Positions 9,678-20,869 of a stretch of 64,000 bases of DNA are shown piece by piece. The notes beneath the pieces are model-generated. The model was given only the letters and a program-made list of their open reading frames with translations. It was not told the DNA's origin and did not search any database. Position 1 is the first letter of the stretch; the number at the start of each line of letters is the position of its first letter. The stretch comes from Betaproteobacteria bacterium GR16-43 (GTDB lineage: Bacteria > Pseudomonadota > Gammaproteobacteria > Burkholderiales > Usitatibacteraceae), in assembly GCA_001953215.1 (NCBI GenBank), contig CP019169.1:1550001-1614000 (forward strand). The letters are read 5' to 3'. Position numbers and translations under genes: made by a program.

Positions 9678-10751
9678 ATGACGGCATCCCCGATCACCAT
9701 TCGCGCGGGCGCACGCGCGCTGCAACGCATTCGCGAAAGCGGCCTCGACGCGGCGGACGTGGCGCTCGTCCCCGGCGCGGCGGGCGGCCCCAAGGGCCTG
9801 GGCATCGCCGCCCTCGACCATGCGATCTTCGGCCACTGGCTTCCCGCGAAGCCGCGCGTGCGCCACCTGGTGGGTTCGTCCATCGGCGCCTGGCGTTTCG
9901 CCGCGGCCTGCTGCGACGACCCGGTCGACGTCCTCACGCGATTCGCGAAGGGCTACAGCGAGCAGCGCTATTCGTTGAAGCCGAGCGCGCGCGTCGTTTC
10001 CGATTCGGCGCGCGAGTTGTTGAAGGACCTCTTCGCGGGACGCGAGGCGCAGATCCTGGGGCATCGGGACTACCGGCTCCACATGCTCGCGGTGCGTGGA
10101 CGCTGGCCGTTGCGAAGCGATTCGAAGTACAGGACGCCGCTTGGCTTCGGCCTGGCAGCGCTCGCCAACATGGTGGGGCGCAAGCATCTCGCGCGCTTCA
10201 TCGAGCGCACCGTCTTCCACGATCCGCGCGAGCGTCCGCCCTTCCTCAAGCTCGAGCGCTTCGACGCGTTCCACACGCACACCGTCGCGCTCGACGCGCG
10301 CAATCTCGTCGAGGCGCTGGTCGCCACCGCTTCGATTCCCATCGTGCTGGAGGGCGTGGCCGACATTCCCGACGCGCCGCTCGGAACCTACTGGGATGGC
10401 GGCATCATCGACTATCACCTGCACTTGCCGTACCAGCATGCCGACGGCCTCGTGCTCTATCCGCACTTCACCGACCGCATCGTGCCCGGCTGGCTCGACA
10501 AGCCGATGCCGTGGCGGCGCGCGCGCGGCGAGTGGCTGGACAACGTGGTGCTCGTCGCGCCGTCGCGCGAATACCTCGCGACGCTGCCGCACGGAAAGCT
10601 GCCCGACCGCGGCGACTTCAAGAGCTACGCGCACGACTACGACGGCCGCGTGAAGAACTGGCGCTTCGCCATCGGGGAGAGCGGGCGGCTGGCAGAGGCC
10701 TTCCTCGCTTTCGCGGAGAAGCCCGATCTCTCGGCGGTGCGGCCGCTCTGA
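9678..10751 (+). CDS. Patatin-like phospholipase family protein
   Basis: This 357-residue protein has the Ser-Asp dyad of patatin-type lipid acyl hydrolases. A glycine-rich oxyanion segment PGAAGGPKG lies at about 32-40. GSSIG at 66-70 holds the nucleophile Ser68, and DGG in YWDGGIIDY supplies the Asp. No signal peptide is visible, so it probably acts in the cytoplasm or on the inner membrane face. It follows the small secreted protein by 4 bp and ends in front of a large palindromic repeat. Confidence 0.85.
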   Translation: MTASPITIRAGARALQRIRESGLDAADVALVPGAAGGPKGLGIAALDHAIFGHWLPAKPRVRHLVGSSIGAWRFAAACCDDPVDVLTRFAKGYSEQRYSLKPSARVVSDSARELLKDLFAGREAQILGHRDYRLHMLAVRGRWPLRSDSKYRTPLGFGLAALANMVGRKHLARFIERTVFHDPRERPPFLKLERFDAFHTHTVALDARNLVEALVATASIPIVLEGVADIPDAPLGTYWDGGIIDYHLHLPYQHADGLVLYPHFTDRIVPGWLDKPMPWRRARGEWLDNVVLVAPSREYLATLPHGKLPDRGDFKSYAHDYDGRVKNWRFAIGESGRLAEAFLAFAEKPDLSAVRPL

Positions 10752-10780
10752 TTTCCTTTGCGCTGGCGCGCGCTACGGCG

Positions 10781-10927
10781 AAAGGCGTCCTCCGCAGATA
10801 AACGCAGATAAACGCCGATGAACTCCTCCAGCAAGAACAAAGGTCTTGGGTTTAACCCCAATTCTTTTTGTGACTTCTTGAGGGGGTCATCGGCGTTTAT
10901 CTGCGTTTATCTGCGGAGGACGCCTTT
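10781..10927. repeat. Perfect 41-bp inverted repeat with tandem CAGATAAACG units
   Basis: The arms 10781-10821 and 10887-10927 are exact reverse complements. Each contains two tandem copies of GCAGATAAAC, read as TTTATCTGCG on the other strand. The 65-bp centre carries a small TTGGG/CCCAA hairpin. It occupies most of the gap between the convergent patatin-like and EamA genes and looks like a dispersed palindromic repeat that could also fold as a terminator. Confidence 0.9.
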
Positions 10928-10953
10928 TGCCTTAGCCCCCGCAGGGGAAACGC

Positions 10954-11805
10954 CTAGCTGCGCGCCGTGAAGGCGCCGATCACCGCGAGCACCATGCCCG
11001 CGATCTGGATCGGCGCCAGCGCCTCGCCGAACAGCGCGAGAGCCATGAAGGCCGACACCGCGGGCGCAAGGTAGAGCAACGGCGCAACCTTCGAAGCCGC
11101 GCCGCGCTTGAGCAGCACCAGCAGGATGGAGATCCCGCCGACGGAAAGGCCGAGCACGGCCCACGCCAGAGCGCCGTAGAGCGCCGGGCTGCCGTCGAAG
11201 TGTTGGGCCTCGAGCACGAAGGCGAAGGGCGCGGTGAGGGCGAACGCGCCGATGAACTGGATCGCCGCATTCACGCGGAGGTCCATGTCCGGCTTCGAGC
11301 GCTTCTGCCAGATCGTGCCGAGCGTGAGCGACAAGGTGGCCAGCACCGCGGCCACGAGGGCGGGAACCGGAACGCTCACGACGCCCACCAGGCGCGGCGC
11401 GACGATGAGCGCAACGCCCGCCACGCCGATGCCGATGCCCAGCCATTGGCGCGGCAACAGGCGCTCGTGCAAGAGCGGGATCGCGAGCATCGCGGTGAAG
11501 AACGGGTGGAGCGCCGTCACTAGCCCCGTCAGGCCCGGGCCAAGGCCCTGCGACACGGCCCAGAAGACGCCGCCGGTGTAGATCCCGTGGAGCAACATGC
11601 CCGCGAGGATCGCGTCGCGCCACTTCCGCGGTTCTCTTGGCCAGGCCGCGCGGGCGCCAAACGAGAGTGCGGCGAACACGACGATGCTGCAGGCGAAGCG
11701 CGCCGCGAGGAACGTGATCGGATCGGCGCGCCCGGCGACGATCCCCGCCACGATGAACCCGGTCGCCCAGATGAGGACGAAGAGGCCCGACAGGAAGGCG
11801 ATCAT
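10954..11805 (-). CDS. EamA/DMT family transporter
   Basis: This inner-membrane protein has 283 residues and about ten hydrophobic helices in two EamA repeats, the usual architecture of drug/metabolite exporters of the RhaT/YdcZ-like superfamily. The second repeat begins near residue 140. The substrate cannot be inferred. It starts only 6 bp from the stop of the Bug-type binding protein read in the same direction, so it is probably co-transcribed with it. Confidence 0.88.
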   Translation of the reverse strand: MIAFLSGLFVLIWATGFIVAGIVAGRADPITFLAARFACSIVVFAALSFGARAAWPREPRKWRDAILAGMLLHGIYTGGVFWAVSQGLGPGLTGLVTALHPFFTAMLAIPLLHERLLPRQWLGIGIGVAGVALIVAPRLVGVVSVPVPALVAAVLATLSLTLGTIWQKRSKPDMDLRVNAAIQFIGAFALTAPFAFVLEAQHFDGSPALYGALAWAVLGLSVGGISILLVLLKRGAASKVAPLLYLAPAVSAFMALALFGEALAPIQIAGMVLAVIGAFTARS

Positions 11806-11811
11806 CGACGG

Positions 11812-12792
11812 CTAGTCGAGGGTGATGCCGGCGGCACGCACGGCCGCAGCCCAGCGTTCGCGGTCGCGCTGCAGCAGCGCGGCGAGCTCGTCGGGCGTGC
11901 TGCCCACCGGATCGATCCACTGCCGGTCCCACAACGCGGCCTTCATCGCCGGATCGCGGATCGCGCGCACGAGCTCGGCGTTGAGGCGTGCGATCGCTTC
12001 GGGTGGCGTCTTCGCGGGCGCCATGATCGCGATCCACACGCCGGCCTCGAAGCCTGGATAGCCCGACTCCGCGACCGTGGGGACGTCGGCAATCAGCGGC
12101 GATCGCTTCGCCGAGGTCTGCGCGACGATCCTCACCTTGCCGGCCTGCACCTGCGGGATCAGGGCCGTGGGGTTGAGCGACAACAGTTGCACGTCGCCCG
12201 CGACCAGGGCGGTCACCGCGGGCGCGCCTCCGTTGTACGGGATGTGCACCGTACGAATTCCCGCGGCGGCGTTGAGCAGCTCCATGGAGAGCTGCGAGAT
12301 GCTGCCCTTGCCGACCGAGGCGAAGTTCAACTTGCCCGGCTCGGCCTTCGCGCGCGCGACGAGATCCTTCAGCGTGGAAATGCCCAGCGATGCATTCACC
12401 GCGATGAGATTGGGCGAAGTGCCGACGAGCGTGACGGGAGCGAGATCCCGCAGCGGGTCGTACGGGAGGTTCTTGTCGAGCGCGGGGCTCACGACCAGCG
12501 GACCATTCGTGCCCACGAGGAGCGTGAGCCCATCCGGCGCGCTCTTCGCGACGACTTCGGCCGCGATGTTGCCGCCCGCGCCGGGCCGATTCTCCACGAT
12601 GACGGGTTGCCCCAGCGCCTTCGAGAGCGGCTCGGCGAGCGTGCGCGCGACGATGTCGGGCTGTCCGCCGGCCGCGAAGGGCACGACGAGCTTCACGGGT
12701 CGCGTGGGCTGCCACTGCGCGAAGGCAGCACTCGCCAGCGTGAGGAATCCGCCGAGCAGCAGCGCCGCGCCGCAGAGAGACCGGCGCGCCAT
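11812..12792 (-). CDS. Bug/TctC-type tripartite tricarboxylate transporter binding protein
   Basis: This is a periplasmic solute receptor of the Bug family, 326 residues from the chosen start. The start at 12792 gives a clean signal peptide ending AFAQ; an earlier in-frame codon at 12828 would overlap the upstream gene and bury the signal. The mature N-terminus WQPTRPVKLVVPFAAGG is the family hallmark. Partner membrane subunits TctA/TctB are absent from the window, which is common for the many orphan Bug proteins of betaproteobacteria. The ligand is probably a small carboxylate, unproven. Confidence 0.9.
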   Translation of the reverse strand: MARRSLCGAALLLGGFLTLASAAFAQWQPTRPVKLVVPFAAGGQPDIVARTLAEPLSKALGQPVIVENRPGAGGNIAAEVVAKSAPDGLTLLVGTNGPLVVSPALDKNLPYDPLRDLAPVTLVGTSPNLIAVNASLGISTLKDLVARAKAEPGKLNFASVGKGSISQLSMELLNAAAGIRTVHIPYNGGAPAVTALVAGDVQLLSLNPTALIPQVQAGKVRIVAQTSAKRSPLIADVPTVAESGYPGFEAGVWIAIMAPAKTPPEAIARLNAELVRAIRDPAMKAALWDRQWIDPVGSTPDELAALLQRDRERWAAAVRAAGITLD

Positions 12793-12802
12793 CGTCGCGA
12801 CG

Positions 12803-13804
12803 CTAGAGATCGGAGCGATCGCCCGCATCCCAGGCCCGTTGCAACACGATGTGCTCCCCGAGTGACCAGCCGCCCGAAGTCGAGATGTACTTGCCGGCGC
12901 CCTTGTCGCCCCCTTTGCCGATGATCTTCATCAGTGCGGCGTCGGGCTTCGCTTTCCAGTTGACCCAGTGGTCGTGGTGGCGGCCGATGTCGATGCCGGG
13001 GAGCTCGAGGGCCACGTTCCCGGCGACTTCGATGGACGCGTCCAAGGCCTTGGTGCGTGCCGGGCAATAGTCGATCGCCAGTTGTCCCTTCCAGGCGTGG
13101 TGTTTCAGCGCGAGGGGTTTCATCTTCCTGAAGGCTTCGAGGTCGGGCTTCTTCCGCTCGAGGTAGTCCAGCTCGACCACGACGTTCGACGGCTTCTCGT
13201 CCGGCCCTTCGTGCGTGGCGGCAATGTAGGCGGCGGTGTAGCGTCCGCCCTTCACGCGCACCACGAGGCAGTCGCCCGGCGTGAAGCCCGCCTTGCGCAC
13301 GCGCGTGGACTTCGGCTTGAAGGCCGGCACGTCCTTCGCGATCTTGTAGAGGCGCGCGAAGTCGGCGAACTCCGTGCCGGCGATCTCCCGCAGGACCACG
13401 CGCTTGGCGATCGCATAGTCCACGACGAAGCAGAAGGCTTCCATCGTGCCCGAGCCGACGCTGCCGCCGTCGCAATAGCCGAGACCGGTCCAGCCGAGCT
13501 TGTCATTCAGCCAGTCTTCCACCGCGTGGCGCTTGGCGAGGTCGCGTTTGGCGTTCTTGCCGGTCTTGTATTCGATCACCAGCGAATCGTGGGCCTCGAG
13601 CTCGATCGGGACATAGCCCGCCTTGCGGGGGACATCGAGGGCCTTCTCGAGTGCGGCCTCCGGGCGCACGCCTTTCGGCGCCTTCACCTCGCGCGATTCG
13701 CCGCGCTCGCCCACCACGCCCCAATGCTCGGTGAACCCGCGCGTCTCTTCCCAGCCCTCGTGATAGTGCAGCTTGCCGCGGATTTTCTTGTAGAGCTTCT
13801 CCAC
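12803..13804 (-). CDS. Protein of unknown function with WGR-like N-terminus
   Basis: I do not recognise a characterised family for this 333-residue protein. It has no signal peptide or membrane segment and is rich in charged residues. The first 60 residues (YHEGWE and EHWGVVGERGE) resemble the WGR beta domain found in nucleic-acid-associated and regulatory proteins; this is a weak resemblance by eye. The remainder has two Cys and several acidic patches. It lies 10 bp downstream of metH and 10 bp upstream of the Bug gene on the same strand, which suggests read-through but not function. Confidence 0.6.
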   Translation of the reverse strand: MEKLYKKIRGKLHYHEGWEETRGFTEHWGVVGERGESREVKAPKGVRPEAALEKALDVPRKAGYVPIELEAHDSLVIEYKTGKNAKRDLAKRHAVEDWLNDKLGWTGLGYCDGGSVGSGTMEAFCFVVDYAIAKRVVLREIAGTEFADFARLYKIAKDVPAFKPKSTRVRKAGFTPGDCLVVRVKGGRYTAAYIAATHEGPDEKPSNVVVELDYLERKKPDLEAFRKMKPLALKHHAWKGQLAIDYCPARTKALDASIEVAGNVALELPGIDIGRHHDHWVNWKAKPDAALMKIIGKGGDKGAGKYISTSGGWSLGEHIVLQRAWDAGDRSDL

Positions 13805-13814
13805 GAAGCGGCTC

Positions 13815-17540
<3,726 letters not shown>

Positions 17541-17550
17541 GGTGCGAATG

Positions 17551-17579
17551 AAAAAACCCGCCGGAAAAAGCGACGGGTT
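17551..17579 (-). terminator. Intrinsic terminator-like hairpin in the metH leader
   Basis: Read toward metH, a 9-bp stem (AACCCGTCG pairing with CGGCGGGTT, one G-T pair) and a 7-nt loop are followed by a run of six T. The T-run ends 10 nt before the metH start codon at 17540. The reverse orientation lacks a good T-run, so the terminator faces metH, which suggests attenuation of metH. Confidence 0.7.
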
Positions 17580-17604
17580 TCGAGTGTATTCTACCACCGT
17601 GACC

Positions 17605-17886
17605 ATGAAGGCATTCTGGAACGACACGCTCATCGCCGAGTCCCCCGACACCGTCGTCGTCGAGGGGAATCACTACTTTCCGCTCGAGTCGGTGAAGCGG
17701 GAGTTGCTGGTGCCGAGTGCGCACACCTCGGTCTGCCCCTGGAAGGGAACGGCGAACTACTACTCGCTCAACGTCGGCGGGAAGGAGAACCGCGATGCGG
17801 TCTGGTACTACGCGGAGCCCAAGGATGCGGCGAAGGAGATCAAGGGCCGCGTCGCGTTCTGGAAGGGCGTGAAAGTTGTATCCTGA
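17605..17886 (+). CDS. DUF427 domain protein
   Basis: This 93-residue protein is a complete single DUF427 domain. The family signature is visible as [15 protein letters not shown], followed by WYYAEP and a final [11 protein letters not shown]. The fold is a small beta-rich cupin-like unit whose biochemical role is unknown. The ATG at 17605 is used; a GTG two codons earlier is possible. It is divergent from metH with only 64 bp between the start codons. Confidence 0.85.
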   Translation: MKAFWNDTLIAESPDTVVVEGNHYFPLESVKRELLVPSAHTSVCPWKGTANYYSLNVGGKENRDAVWYYAEPKDAAKEIKGRVAFWKGVKVVS

Positions 17887-17893
17887 AAACACC

Positions 17894-18262
17894 ATGACGC
17901 GCCGCTTTCTCGCCATTCTCACGGCCTTCGCCCTGATGTCCTCGCAGATGGCCTTGGCGAGCTTCGCCTGTCCCTTCGTGGGTGAATCGCCGCAGGCGAT
18001 GGACGAATCCATGGATGCGGGCGCTTGCCCTGAAGCCATGCGGGACGGCTCGAGGACGATCTGCCACAAGACTGTCCAGGCCGAGCCGTCGAAGCACGAC
18101 GTGCCCTCCGTCGACGTGCCGCCCGTCCCTGTCTCCGATGCGCGGCCGGTCGCGCGCGTCGATGCCGTTTCCATCGCGCTCCTCGCGATGCCTCCCGACG
18201 CGGATCTTCTCCGCGCTACGTCTCCGCCTCCACGCATCCGGCATTCGCGGTTCCTGAAATAG
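17894..18262 (+). CDS. Small secreted protein of unknown function, metal-cluster neighbour
   Basis: This 122-residue protein begins with a signal peptide (TRRFLAILTAFALM, cleavage near ALAS). The mature part has three Cys (FACPF, GACPE, TICHK) and Met/Asp/Glu-rich stretches (AMDESMDAG) that could bind metal, then a Pro/Val-rich tail. No family is recognised. It starts 7 bp after the DUF427 stop and precedes genes for an envelope protein, a MerP-like protein and a MerT-like protein, which makes a metal-related role plausible but unproven. Confidence 0.6.
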   Translation: MTRRFLAILTAFALMSSQMALASFACPFVGESPQAMDESMDAGACPEAMRDGSRTICHKTVQAEPSKHDVPSVDVPPVPVSDARPVARVDAVSIALLAMPPDADLLRATSPPPRIRHSRFLK

Positions 18263-18331
18263 CCCAAGGCTGTCGTTGCCGCGCGCCCCGTCGGTGCGCG
18301 TGTTTCCCCTTGGACTCTTCAGGAGACGAGC

Positions 18332-18985
18332 ATGCGGAAAGCCGCATTGCTGCTGGCATTCGCGATGCCCTGGGCGGCAAACGCCAAGCCCATCGCATTC
18401 GCCGATGGATGGACCGTGATGGCCGAATCCGGTACCAACACGATGCGAGAGGCGCAGGTCTTCTATGCGCCCACGTACTGGTGGTCCGGCGGGCTGTCCG
18501 CGACCAAGCTGATCGCCGACGACAAGTCGATGGAGCGCGAGATGGCCGGCGTGCAGGTGAACTACCTCGTGAAGCGCTGGAACCTGCCGGCGGCGCAGGG
18601 CAACGTCTTCGCATGGGGTGGGCTCGCGTCCGCGCGCGGTTTCGATGCGGAGGGCACCTTCTCCGGTGTGGCCACGGCACGCTACGGTGCGCAGGCCGAC
18701 TACGAAACCCGGCGCATCTACGCCTCCGCGAAGACCGACTGGTCGCAATCGAGCCGCTTCACCCACGGGGTGACTACAGTGCAACTCGGCGTCGCACCGT
18801 TCGAGCACGACTACGAAGACCTGGCGGTCTGGTTCGTGCTGCAAGCGCGGCGCTACACGGGCGGCATCCTGCCCGGCGAGACCGAGGTGGTCCCGATGCT
18901 GCGGCTCTTCAAGGGCAACTTCTGGATCGAGGGTGGCGTCGACCGCAACCGGCGCGCCCAGGTCATGGTCATGATGAATTTCTAG
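18332..18985 (+). CDS. Predicted outer-membrane or periplasmic beta-rich protein
   Basis: The 217 residues begin with a signal peptide of 18 residues (cleavage after ANA). The mature chain alternates hydrophobic and polar residues, is rich in Trp/Tyr/Gly, and ends in Phe (MVMMNF). This is the pattern of a small outer-membrane beta-barrel. It is not matched to a named family by eye. It is followed after 8 bp by the HMA-domain protein and is likely to be in the same metal-related transcript. Confidence 0.65.
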   Translation: MRKAALLLAFAMPWAANAKPIAFADGWTVMAESGTNTMREAQVFYAPTYWWSGGLSATKLIADDKSMEREMAGVQVNYLVKRWNLPAAQGNVFAWGGLASARGFDAEGTFSGVATARYGAQADYETRRIYASAKTDWSQSSRFTHGVTTVQLGVAPFEHDYEDLAVWFVLQARRYTGGILPGETEVVPMLRLFKGNFWIEGGVDRNRRAQVMVMMNF

Positions 18986-18993
18986 GAACCGAC

Positions 18994-19326
18994 ATGAAAG
19001 ACACGATGAAGGCATTGGTGTTCGTCGCGGCGCTGTTGGCAGGGGCAGGCGCGCAGGCGAAAACGATCAAGATGGAAGTCAACGGCCTGGTGTGCGCGTT
19101 CTGCGCCCAGGGCATCGAGAAGAAGCTGAAGTCGATGGCGCCCACGCAGGCCGTGTTCGTGAGCCTCGAGCACCGGGTGGTGGCCGTGTCGCTGAAGGAC
19201 GGGCAGGACATCGCGGACGAGGTGCTCGTCTCGCAGCTCAAGGACGCGGGCTACGACGTGCGCTCGATCGCGCGCGTGGACGAATCGCTCGAGAAGATCC
19301 GGGCGGACACGAAGGCGAAGCGGTGA
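18994..19326 (+). CDS. Periplasmic HMA-domain heavy-metal-binding protein, MerP-like
   Basis: This 110-residue protein has a signal peptide ending GAQAK and one heavy-metal-associated domain. The metal site is in NGLVCAFC, the GxxCxxC motif of MerP, CopZ and P-type ATPase domains. The fold continues with a GYDVR motif near the C-terminus of the domain, and an extra charged helix follows. It probably hands a soft metal to the membrane protein encoded next. The last codon overlaps the GTG start of that gene. No mercuric reductase is encoded nearby, so mercury specificity should not be assumed. Confidence 0.85.
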   Translation: MKDTMKALVFVAALLAGAGAQAKTIKMEVNGLVCAFCAQGIEKKLKSMAPTQAVFVSLEHRVVAVSLKDGQDIADEVLVSQLKDAGYDVRSIARVDESLEKIRADTKAKR

Positions 19327-19700
19327 GCCCCGCCGGGGACGCGCGCCGCACGGCAAGCTGGTCGTCCTGGATCTCGATCTTCACGAGCTCCGGGACGTTG
19401 CTGTGCTGCGCGTTGCCCGCCGCGTTGGTCGCCGCGGGCGCGGGGGCGACGCTCGTGAGCCTCGTGGGCGCGGTGCCGCAACTCATCTGGCTCTCGGAGC
19501 ACAAGCTGCCGCTCTTCGCGGTCGCGGGCGGGATGCTGGCGTTGGCGGGGGTCTTCCAGTGGCGCGCGCGCTTCGCACCTTGTCCTGCCGACCCGGCACT
19601 CGCGGCGGCGTGCGTTCGGCAGCGGCGCGTCTCCGCGTGGGTCTACGGATTCTCGGTGGCGATCTTCACCGTAGGGTTCTACTTCGCCTTCGTCGCGTAA
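19323..19700 (+). CDS. Small membrane protein, MerT-like candidate
   Basis: This 125-residue protein starts at a GTG that overlaps the stop of the HMA gene (GTGA). It has about three hydrophobic helices. The first contains LLCCALPAAL, a vicinal Cys pair in a helix, as in the MerT mercuric transporter, and a cytoplasmic Cys pair follows further on (FAPCPADP, AACVR). The coupling to a periplasmic HMA protein supports a metal-transport role. The TAA stop is the first bases of a palindromic repeat. Confidence 0.65.
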   Translation: MSPAGDARRTASWSSWISIFTSSGTLLCCALPAALVAAGAGATLVSLVGAVPQLIWLSEHKLPLFAVAGGMLALAGVFQWRARFAPCPADPALAAACVRQRRVSAWVYGFSVAIFTVGFYFAFVA

Positions 19701-19778
19701 TCGGGGTCAGGGTAGAAATAATTGGGAAATCGGGGTCAGGGTAGAAATATCTAGATATTTCTACCCTGACCCCGATTT
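19699..19778. repeat. Palindromic repeat: 52-bp perfect palindrome plus a half-copy
   Basis: Positions 19727-19778 form a perfect palindrome (26-bp arms centred on CTAG). A direct copy of its left half, beginning AATCGGGGTCAGG, precedes it at 19699-19720, giving a 29-bp period. The repeat starts in the stop codon of the MerT-like gene and covers the last codons and stop of the convergent GntR gene. The 11-mer AAATAATTGGG at 19716-19726 also occurs in the repeat at 7870. Confidence 0.92.
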
Positions 19779-20471
19779 TGGGCGGGCCGTGTACAGGCGG
19801 TGGAGGGTGATCTTCCGGACTTCGGCCTTGCTCGCCTCGATGTGCGAGCGCAACAAGCGGACGGCCTCGTCCGTGCGGCGACGGATCACCGCGCGCAGGA
19901 TCTGCGCATGCTCTTCGTAGGTCTTGTCGATGCGATAGGCCTGCGTGAAGTCGAGGCGGCGGACCACGCGGATGCGCTCGGTCACTTCGCGATGGCAGCG
20001 CGCCACTTCGGGATTGCCCGCCGCTTCCACGAGCGCCATGTGGAAGCGCTCGTCGAGCGCGGCCACTTTCATCGGTTCCGCGAGGCGGTCCGCGGCGGGG
20101 ACCAGCCAGGTGGCCTTGAGCGCCTCGAGGTCCGCGCGATCCTCGGCATCGCACAGGCGCGTGACCGAGGCGATCTCCAGGATCAGCCGCAGGTCGTAGA
20201 AGTTCTCGAACTGCTCGAAGTCGAACGGCCTCACGCTCCAGCCCACGCGCAGGTGCACCTGCAGATAGCCCTCGCGCTCCAGCCGGTAGAGCGCGTCGCG
20301 CACCGGCGTGCGGCTCATCTTCAGGCGCTCGGCGATGTCGGTTTCGCTGAAACGGTCGCCGGGCAGCAGCTCGAAATCGAAGATGCTCGCCTTCAACTGT
20401 TCGTAGGCGCTGTCGGCGAGCGAGCGTTCGCGCGGCGCGGGCGTGGCCACCTTCGCGAGCGCGCGGCTCAC
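19761..20471 (-). CDS. GntR family (FCD subfamily) transcriptional regulator
   Basis: This 236-residue regulator has an N-terminal winged helix (about residues 16-85, with [19 protein letters not shown]) and a C-terminal all-helical FCD ligand domain with conserved His in [11 protein letters not shown] and EEHAQIL. The GTG start at 20471 overlaps the stop of the AtzH gene by 4 bp; the frame is open further upstream but that part is out of frame with the operon. It is the last gene of the atz-type operon and probably controls it. The final residues PKSGSG are encoded by the palindromic repeat, so its end has been altered. Confidence 0.92.
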   Translation of the reverse strand: MSRALAKVATPAPRERSLADSAYEQLKASIFDFELLPGDRFSETDIAERLKMSRTPVRDALYRLEREGYLQVHLRVGWSVRPFDFEQFENFYDLRLILEIASVTRLCDAEDRADLEALKATWLVPAADRLAEPMKVAALDERFHMALVEAAGNPEVARCHREVTERIRVVRRLDFTQAYRIDKTYEEHAQILRAVIRRRTDEAVRLLRSHIEASKAEVRKITLHRLYTARPKSGSG

Positions 20472-20869
20472 GGCCTGGCCTCGGCGAGCAGGCTCACATG
20501 CGCGGCGACGATCCTCCAGCCCTCGGGGAAACGCACCCAGGTCTGGCTCTGGCGTCCGGTCGAGGCCGAGCCCGCACGCTGGAATTCCAGGTTCGCGGTG
20601 GCGAAGTCGCGGCCGAAGGTCGTGATCGCCGTGCGCAGCACCGTGCGCTCGAGGTTGCGCGCCGGGCGCGCGGCACGGAACGCGGCGATGGCCTCGAACC
20701 CGTAGAGATTTTCGGTCGCTCCATAGCGCAGCGCGTGGGGACTCGCCCAGAAGAAGCCGTCGAGCGCGGCCACGTCGTTGCCGGTGAGCGCGGTCTCGTA
20801 GCGCTCGCATTCGGCGCGCACTTCGGCCAGGACCTCGGGCCGGTTGATCTCGTTCATGGCGTTGCTCAT
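20468..20869 (-). CDS. atzH: AtzH-like NTF2-fold protein (DUF3225)
   Basis: This 133-residue protein is a single NTF2/SnoaL-like domain. Conserved features of the AtzH group are [12 protein letters not shown], the [12 protein letters not shown] segment and [21 protein letters not shown] at the end. AtzH has been reported to convert 1,3-dicarboxyurea, the product of AtzE-AtzG, to allophanate. The ATG at 20869 overlaps the atzE stop (ATGA); a second ATG at 20857 is possible. Its place between atzE and the regulator agrees with known AtzG-E-H gene groups. Confidence 0.88.
   Translation of the reverse strand: MSNAMNEINRPEVLAEVRAECERYETALTGNDVAALDGFFWASPHALRYGATENLYGFEAIAAFRAARPARNLERTVLRTAITTFGRDFATANLEFQRAGSASTGRQSQTWVRFPEGWRIVAAHVSLLAEARP

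Noticed and set aside
18216-19356. Minus-strand frames of 90-154 codons opposite the metal cluster
   Set aside because: The plus-strand genes have signal peptides, an HMA motif and overlapping start/stop codons; the minus frames have none.
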